NCBI GenBank assembly: GCA_023433515.1
Contig: JAEZCN010000215.1
Coordinates: 1 to 18,919, forward strand
Direction of reading: 5' to 3'
Source: Pseudomonadota bacterium
GTDB taxonomy: Bacteria > Pseudomonadota > Gammaproteobacteria > Steroidobacterales > Steroidobacteraceae
Length of the DNA: 18,919 nucleotides
Numbering within the stretch: the stretch's first letter is position 1; each line of letters starts with the position of its first letter. Under the pieces are notes generated by a model that was not told the DNA's origin, did no database searches, and saw nothing but the letters and a program-made list of their open reading frames with translations. Of this stretch, positions 14,027 to 18,919 are shown piece after piece. The translations under genes and the position numbers were made by a program.

Positions 14027-15043
14027 TTATGCCGTCGCTGCAGCACCTCCCCAGGTAGCAACGCGGTTCTCGTCACGGGTCGCCCAGTGCTCGAGAATTT
14101 TTTTCGACAACGCAAACTGCGACGCCGACGTTGCAGCTGCCATCAACTCCCGACGAGCGTCAGGCGCATCCTGCAACTTTTCCAAATACCAAACGAGGTG
14201 TTTGCGTGCGACTCGAACGCCTGTCTCTTCACCGTAAAAAGCGTAGAGGGATTCGAGGTGCGCGAGGATGGTATCGCAAATTTTCCGGAGTGGAAGTGCG
14301 GGCGCATTTTTTCCGTGAGATAAAAAATAATTGACATCACGGAAGATCCACGGCGCGCCATGCGCGGCGCGGCCGAGCATTACTCCTTCTGCGCTTGTGA
14401 AATCAAGCACCGCGCGTGCTTTTTGCGGCGAATCAATATCACCGTTCGCAATGAGCGGAATTTTTGTTCGCGATCTGATTTCGCGAATGGTTTCGTACTC
14501 CGCTGAGCCGTCGTAAAAATCTTCGCGCGTGCGTCCGTGCACCGCGAGCGCTGCGATGCCACACGATTCTGCGAGTTGCCCGATGCGAACTCCATTCTTC
14601 CGATCGCGGCTCCATCCGGTGCGAGTCTTGAGGGTTACCGGCACATTCACGGCGGACACGACCGCTTCGAGAATCTTTCCGACCAGTGCCTCATCGGTGA
14701 GCAACGCGGAGCCACACAACCGGTTGCACACTTTTTTCGCGGGGCAACCCATGTTGATGTCGATGATCTGCGCGCCGAGATCGACGTTGCGCCGTGCGGC
14801 CTCGGCCAGCGGCTCGGGATCCGCGCCCGCGAGCTGCACCACGCGCGGCTCGGGCTCGCCGATGTGATCCATGCGTCTCTGCGTCTTTTTCGTACTCCAA
14901 AGACGCACGTCGCTCGTGATCATTTCCGATGCGGCGAGGCCCGCACCGAACGAGCGCGCGAGTTGACGGAACGGGCGATCCGTGACACCCGCCATCGGTG
15001 CGAGCAGCACCGCCGAGCTCAGCTCATAGGGTCCGATACGCAC
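14027..15043 (-). CDS. dusB: tRNA-dihydrouridine synthase B
   Basis: A 338-residue flavin-dependent enzyme that reduces uridines in the tRNA D-loop. The N-terminal TIM barrel shows LLAPMAGVTDRPFRQL, the catalytic Cys100 in INMGCPAKKV, LKTRTGW, ALAVHGRTRE, IANGDIDSP and MLGRAAHGAPWIF. A helical C-terminal domain includes HLVWYLEKL. The start is GTG at 15043, 16 bases after the DUF3426 stop. Composition changes inside the gene: bases 14101-14760 are about 55% GC by hand count, dropping to about 42% at 14281-14340, while the first part of the gene and its neighbours are about 70%. The protein is intact across the change, so the gene is probably functional. Confidence 0.95.
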   Translation of the reverse strand: MRIGPYELSSAVLLAPMAGVTDRPFRQLARSFGAGLAASEMITSDVRLWSTKKTQRRMDHIGEPEPRVVQLAGADPEPLAEAARRNVDLGAQIIDINMGCPAKKVCNRLCGSALLTDEALVGKILEAVVSAVNVPVTLKTRTGWSRDRKNGVRIGQLAESCGIAALAVHGRTREDFYDGSAEYETIREIRSRTKIPLIANGDIDSPQKARAVLDFTSAEGVMLGRAAHGAPWIFRDVNYFLSHGKNAPALPLRKICDTILAHLESLYAFYGEETGVRVARKHLVWYLEKLQDAPDARRELMAAATSASQFALSKKILEHWATRDENRVATWGGAAATA

Positions 15044-15059
15044 GGGAGTCGGGTCCGGT

Positions 15060-16499
15060 TCAGCCCGCGGGACGGGCGCGCAGGTCGCTCTTGCAGCCGA
15101 TGGCGCCGTTCTCGGCGCGCAGGCAGGCGTCGATTTCGAAGCCGATCGCGGCGCGGCCCGGATCGATCACGTGCAGCTCGGCGTCGATGCGCTGATCCGG
15201 CTCGAGCAGCCGTTGGTCGGCCACCCGCGCGGGCAGGTATTCGGCGGGTTCGAGGTCGCGCGTCGCGACCGCGTTGTCGTAGCGATCCTTGAGGGTCAGG
15301 CGCACGAGCGGCAGCGGCTGCACGCGTTCGCTGGAGTTCTGCACCGACAGCCGCACGCGCAGCCGCGTGCCTTCGCCGCCTTCGGCTTCGGCGCCGAGTT
15401 GTTTGACCGTGTACGCGTTCAGGTCCCAGCGCGGCACCAGCGTGGCGCCGAACCAGCCGTAAACCGTCGACACGGTCCTGCCGAAAGTGGGGCTCAGCAC
15501 GAGCGCCTGGCGATGGTGATGAATGATCTGGCCGATCAGCACGAGTACGAGAGCGGCGACACCCGCCACGTACTGCCAGGACGGGCGCGGCTTGGGCGGC
15601 GCGGTGAGCAGTTCGAGATTCGGCTCGGTCGGCACTTCGGACTCGGCCGGGCCTGAATCCGCGGCAACGGTCTCGGCGACGTCAGCCGCCGTCTCGGTCA
15701 CGGCATCCGGATCTTCGGTCGCTGTCTCTTCGACCTGGACGAGGTGTTCGCCGGTGCGCTGGCGAACCACTTCGGCTTCGGCCTCCGCGAACATCTCCTC
15801 GACCCACGCCGGATCGGATTCGGGCGCGGATTCTTCGGAGACTTCTTCCGCGAGTGCGGGCAGCTCCGTGCTCGCGGAGTCCTCGTCGTATTGGGGCTCG
15901 GGTAGATCGTCGTCGAGCGTCCACTCGCCGCCCGGCGTGTGGGTCTGGATGTGCGATTCGTCGTCGATTGGCTCTTCGACGGGATCGCCGACTGCCTCGG
16001 GTTCTTCGATGGCCTCGGGTTCGCTGATCGACTCGTCTGTCGCCTCGGACGCCTCCGGCGATGCCTCTTCATCCGCAATCAGCTCGATGGGCGCTGCGGG
16101 CTCGACCGGAGTTTCCTCCGCCAGCACGACCGTCTCGAAATTGCCGGATGTTTCCTCGACCGGCGGCTCGATGAAGATCTCGGAAACGTCGGTCGAGGCG
16201 GCGTCGAACTCGAGTGATTCCTCGCTGAGGACGATGTCTTCCGGCTCGGGTTGCGATTCCGGCTCCGGATCCATCTCGACGCCGGACCCCAGCGCCGGAT
16301 TCGGCGGCGGATTGGAATCGATTTCCGCGATGCGCCGCTTCGCCGTGTCCGCGGCGCTTTCGGGATCGCCTTCTCGCAACGCGATCAGCGCATTGAAAAC
16401 GTTCGCGCAGCGGCCGCAGCGCACGTAACCCTGGCCCGCGCGCAGGTCCACGGTCGTGACGACCAGGGTGAGCGTGCATTTGGGGCAGACGGTGAACAT
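15060..16499 (-). CDS. Zinc-ribbon and DUF3426 domain membrane protein
   Basis: A 479-residue protein found in this genomic place in many proteobacteria. An N-terminal zinc ribbon of the MJ0042 type has Cys5-Cys8 and Cys28-Cys31 (CPKC and CGRC). A very acidic linker of about 260 residues follows, dominated by Glu, Asp, Ser and Pro. One membrane helix, YVAGVAALVLVLIGQII (about residues 309-326), precedes the C-terminal DUF3426 domain (LNAYTVKQLG, LRVRLSVQNSS, ARVADQRLLEPDQRID), which would be outside the cytoplasm. Function is unknown. It lies between prmA (24-base gap) and dusB (16-base gap), so it is probably part of the operon. Confidence 0.9.
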   Translation of the reverse strand: MFTVCPKCTLTLVVTTVDLRAGQGYVRCGRCANVFNALIALREGDPESAADTAKRRIAEIDSNPPPNPALGSGVEMDPEPESQPEPEDIVLSEESLEFDAASTDVSEIFIEPPVEETSGNFETVVLAEETPVEPAAPIELIADEEASPEASEATDESISEPEAIEEPEAVGDPVEEPIDDESHIQTHTPGGEWTLDDDLPEPQYDEDSASTELPALAEEVSEESAPESDPAWVEEMFAEAEAEVVRQRTGEHLVQVEETATEDPDAVTETAADVAETVAADSGPAESEVPTEPNLELLTAPPKPRPSWQYVAGVAALVLVLIGQIIHHHRQALVLSPTFGRTVSTVYGWFGATLVPRWDLNAYTVKQLGAEAEGGEGTRLRVRLSVQNSSERVQPLPLVRLTLKDRYDNAVATRDLEPAEYLPARVADQRLLEPDQRIDAELHVIDPGRAAIGFEIDACLRAENGAIGCKSDLRARPAG

Positions 16500-16523
16500 G
16501 CGGATTCTCGTGCGAGCGCGACG

Positions 16524-17402
16524 TTATCCCGCGCGGGTGCCGGTGAGGGCCGTCCAGCCATCGCGCGTCGCGAATGGCTGAATATCAAACCACGGCGCGT
16601 GAGCCTGTGTCACTTCTTCGGCCTGCGTGGCGAGCAGGCCCGCGAGCACGATTCGGCCGCCCGGCCGCGTCAAGGCGGCGAAGCGCGGCGCGAGCTCGCA
16701 CAGCGGGCCGCACAGGATGTTAGCCAGCAGGATGTCCGCGTCCGCCGGCAGCGCCGCGTCCGTGTCGACGACGTGTACGCGATCCGCCACGCCATTCGCC
16801 GCGGCGTTGTCGCGTGTGGCGGTCAGGGCCTGCGGATCGATGTCGTAGGCGTAGGCCGCGCGCGCGCCGAGTTTCACCGCCGCGACCGCGAGCACGCCCG
16901 ATCCACAGCCGTAGTCGATGGCGATCTGGCCTTCCTTCGCGTTCTGGTCGAGCCACGCGAGGCACATGGCCGTCGTGGCGTGCGTGCCCGTCCCGAAGGC
17001 CAGGCCCGGATCGAGCCGCACGATCACCGCGTTCGGCGTGTGCACGTGCGAGTGGTGAGGCGCGACCCACAGCCGCTCGCCGAAACACATCGGATGGAAA
17101 TCCCGCAGCCACTCGCGCTCCCAGACACGGTCCGCGAGCGTCTCGAGCGAGAAACGCTCCTCGGGCAGCCGCAACACGTGCGCCAGGCCCGATACGAGCT
17201 CCTGCGGCGAGGTTCCGAAAGGAAACAGCGCCTGCAGTCGCGCATGCGGCCACAGCCGGAACTCGCCCGGCGCCGGCTCGAGGATCGGGTCGTCGCGCTG
17301 ATCGGTGTACGACACCGCGAGGGCGCCGAAATCGAAGCAGGCTTCCTCGACGGTCTCCGCGTCGATCCCGTCGAGGTTGAGTGTGAGAGCCAGTTGCGGC
17401 AA
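16524..17402 (-). CDS. prmA: Ribosomal protein L11 methyltransferase
   Basis: A 292-residue SAM-dependent methyltransferase that trimethylates ribosomal protein L11. The N-terminal substrate domain has WEREWLRDFHPMCFGERLW (residues 94-112), the SAM site is DPGLAFGTGTH plus AIDYGCGSGVLAVAA (161-175), and LLANILCGPL is the catalytic-region loop. The start is a TTG at 17402: the product then begins MPQLALTLNL in register with known PrmA proteins, and no ATG fits. It is 12 bases downstream of accC, an arrangement common in Gammaproteobacteria. Confidence 0.96.
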   Translation of the reverse strand: MPQLALTLNLDGIDAETVEEACFDFGALAVSYTDQRDDPILEPAPGEFRLWPHARLQALFPFGTSPQELVSGLAHVLRLPEERFSLETLADRVWEREWLRDFHPMCFGERLWVAPHHSHVHTPNAVIVRLDPGLAFGTGTHATTAMCLAWLDQNAKEGQIAIDYGCGSGVLAVAAVKLGARAAYAYDIDPQALTATRDNAAANGVADRVHVVDTDAALPADADILLANILCGPLCELAPRFAALTRPGGRIVLAGLLATQAEEVTQAHAPWFDIQPFATRDGWTALTGTRAG

Positions 17403-17414
17403 GGCGGTCTCGAA

Positions 17415-18758
<1,344 letters not shown>

Positions 18759-18767
18759 GGCGCCGGC

Positions 18768-18919
18768 TTACTCGATCACGAACAAGGGCTGTCCGAATTC
18801 CACCGGATCGCCGTTGGTCGCCATGATGGCGGTGATCTTGCCGGCCTTGTCGCTTTCGATCTGGTTCATCATCTTCATCGCTTCGATGATGCAGAGGACC
18901 TGGCCTTCCTTGACCTCGG
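18768..18919 (-). CDS. accB: Biotin carboxyl carrier protein, C-terminal end (5' partial)
   Basis: The last 49 codons of accB; the gene continues beyond the right edge. The biotinylated lysine lies in the motif EAMKMMNQIE, and the frame ends GDPVEFGQPLFVIE then TAA, the normal end of the biotinyl domain that shuttles carboxyl groups between AccC and the carboxyltransferase. Only nine bases separate it from accC. The N-terminal domain and the start are outside the window. Confidence 0.97.
   Translation of the reverse strand, partial: EVKEGQVLCIIEAMKMMNQIESDKAGKITAIMATNGDPVEFGQPLFVIE

Noticed and set aside
14331..14336. TTGACA, a consensus -35 hexamer, on the plus strand inside dusB
   Set aside because: The bases 17 downstream are GC-rich with no -10 box, so there is no promoter partner.
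15523..16428. A 301-codon Ser-rich plus-strand frame
   Set aside because: It is the complement of the acidic Glu-rich linker of the DUF3426 protein (Glu codons GAG/GAA and their neighbours read as Ser on the other strand), not a separate Ser-rich protein.

Overview
The window is a stretch of high-GC (roughly two-thirds G+C) gammaproteobacterial chromosome. The conserved minus-strand block accB-accC-prmA-DUF3426-dusB-fis-purH-purD, with fis directly downstream of dusB and purH-purD after it, is a gammaproteobacterial arrangement. The codon use and the mix of genes suggest an environmental lineage such as the Steroidobacter/Nevskia/Xanthomonas side of the class. That placement is inference; there is no rRNA or other phylogenetic marker here.

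Layout, left to right. Positions 1-293 are the 3' end of rho. A 273-bp gap follows, holding two different palindromic repeats. Next come a lipoprotein with beta-barrel features (567-1460) and a HAD sugar phosphatase (1479-2162), both on the plus strand. They meet, stop against stop with no gap, a minus-strand pair made of a hotdog thioesterase and an alpha/beta hydrolase (3502-2163). Divergent from that pair is a tightly overlapping plus-strand operon: an exported DUF4412 protein, the J-domain co-chaperone CbpA and its modulator CbpM (3562-5596). A 330-bp gap with a third palindromic repeat precedes a second plus-strand series: a DoxX-like membrane protein, a YheU-family protein, a CASTOR/POLLUX-type two-pore-domain ion channel, a class A beta-lactamase and a CPBP-family membrane protease (5927-10767). 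The rest (10832-18919) is the minus-strand housekeeping block listed above.

Functional reading. The minus-strand block joins fatty acid synthesis initiation (biotin carboxyl carrier and biotin carboxylase), ribosomal protein L11 methylation, tRNA dihydrouridine formation, the nucleoid protein Fis and two purine biosynthesis enzymes. Short gaps or overlaps run throughout, so extensive co-transcription is likely. In the plus-strand series, one-base TGATG overlaps join the DoxX-like gene to yheU and the channel gene to the beta-lactamase, implying translational coupling.

Most of the window is ordinary. The items most worth a second look are the three unrelated palindromic repeat types (one of them present twice), the coupling of a beta-lactamase to an ion channel, a sharp drop in GC inside dusB that suggests a mosaic gene, and two mutually exclusive short hairpins just upstream of the channel gene's ribosome binding site. 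I see no tRNA, rRNA, CRISPR array, intact insertion sequence or prophage gene.
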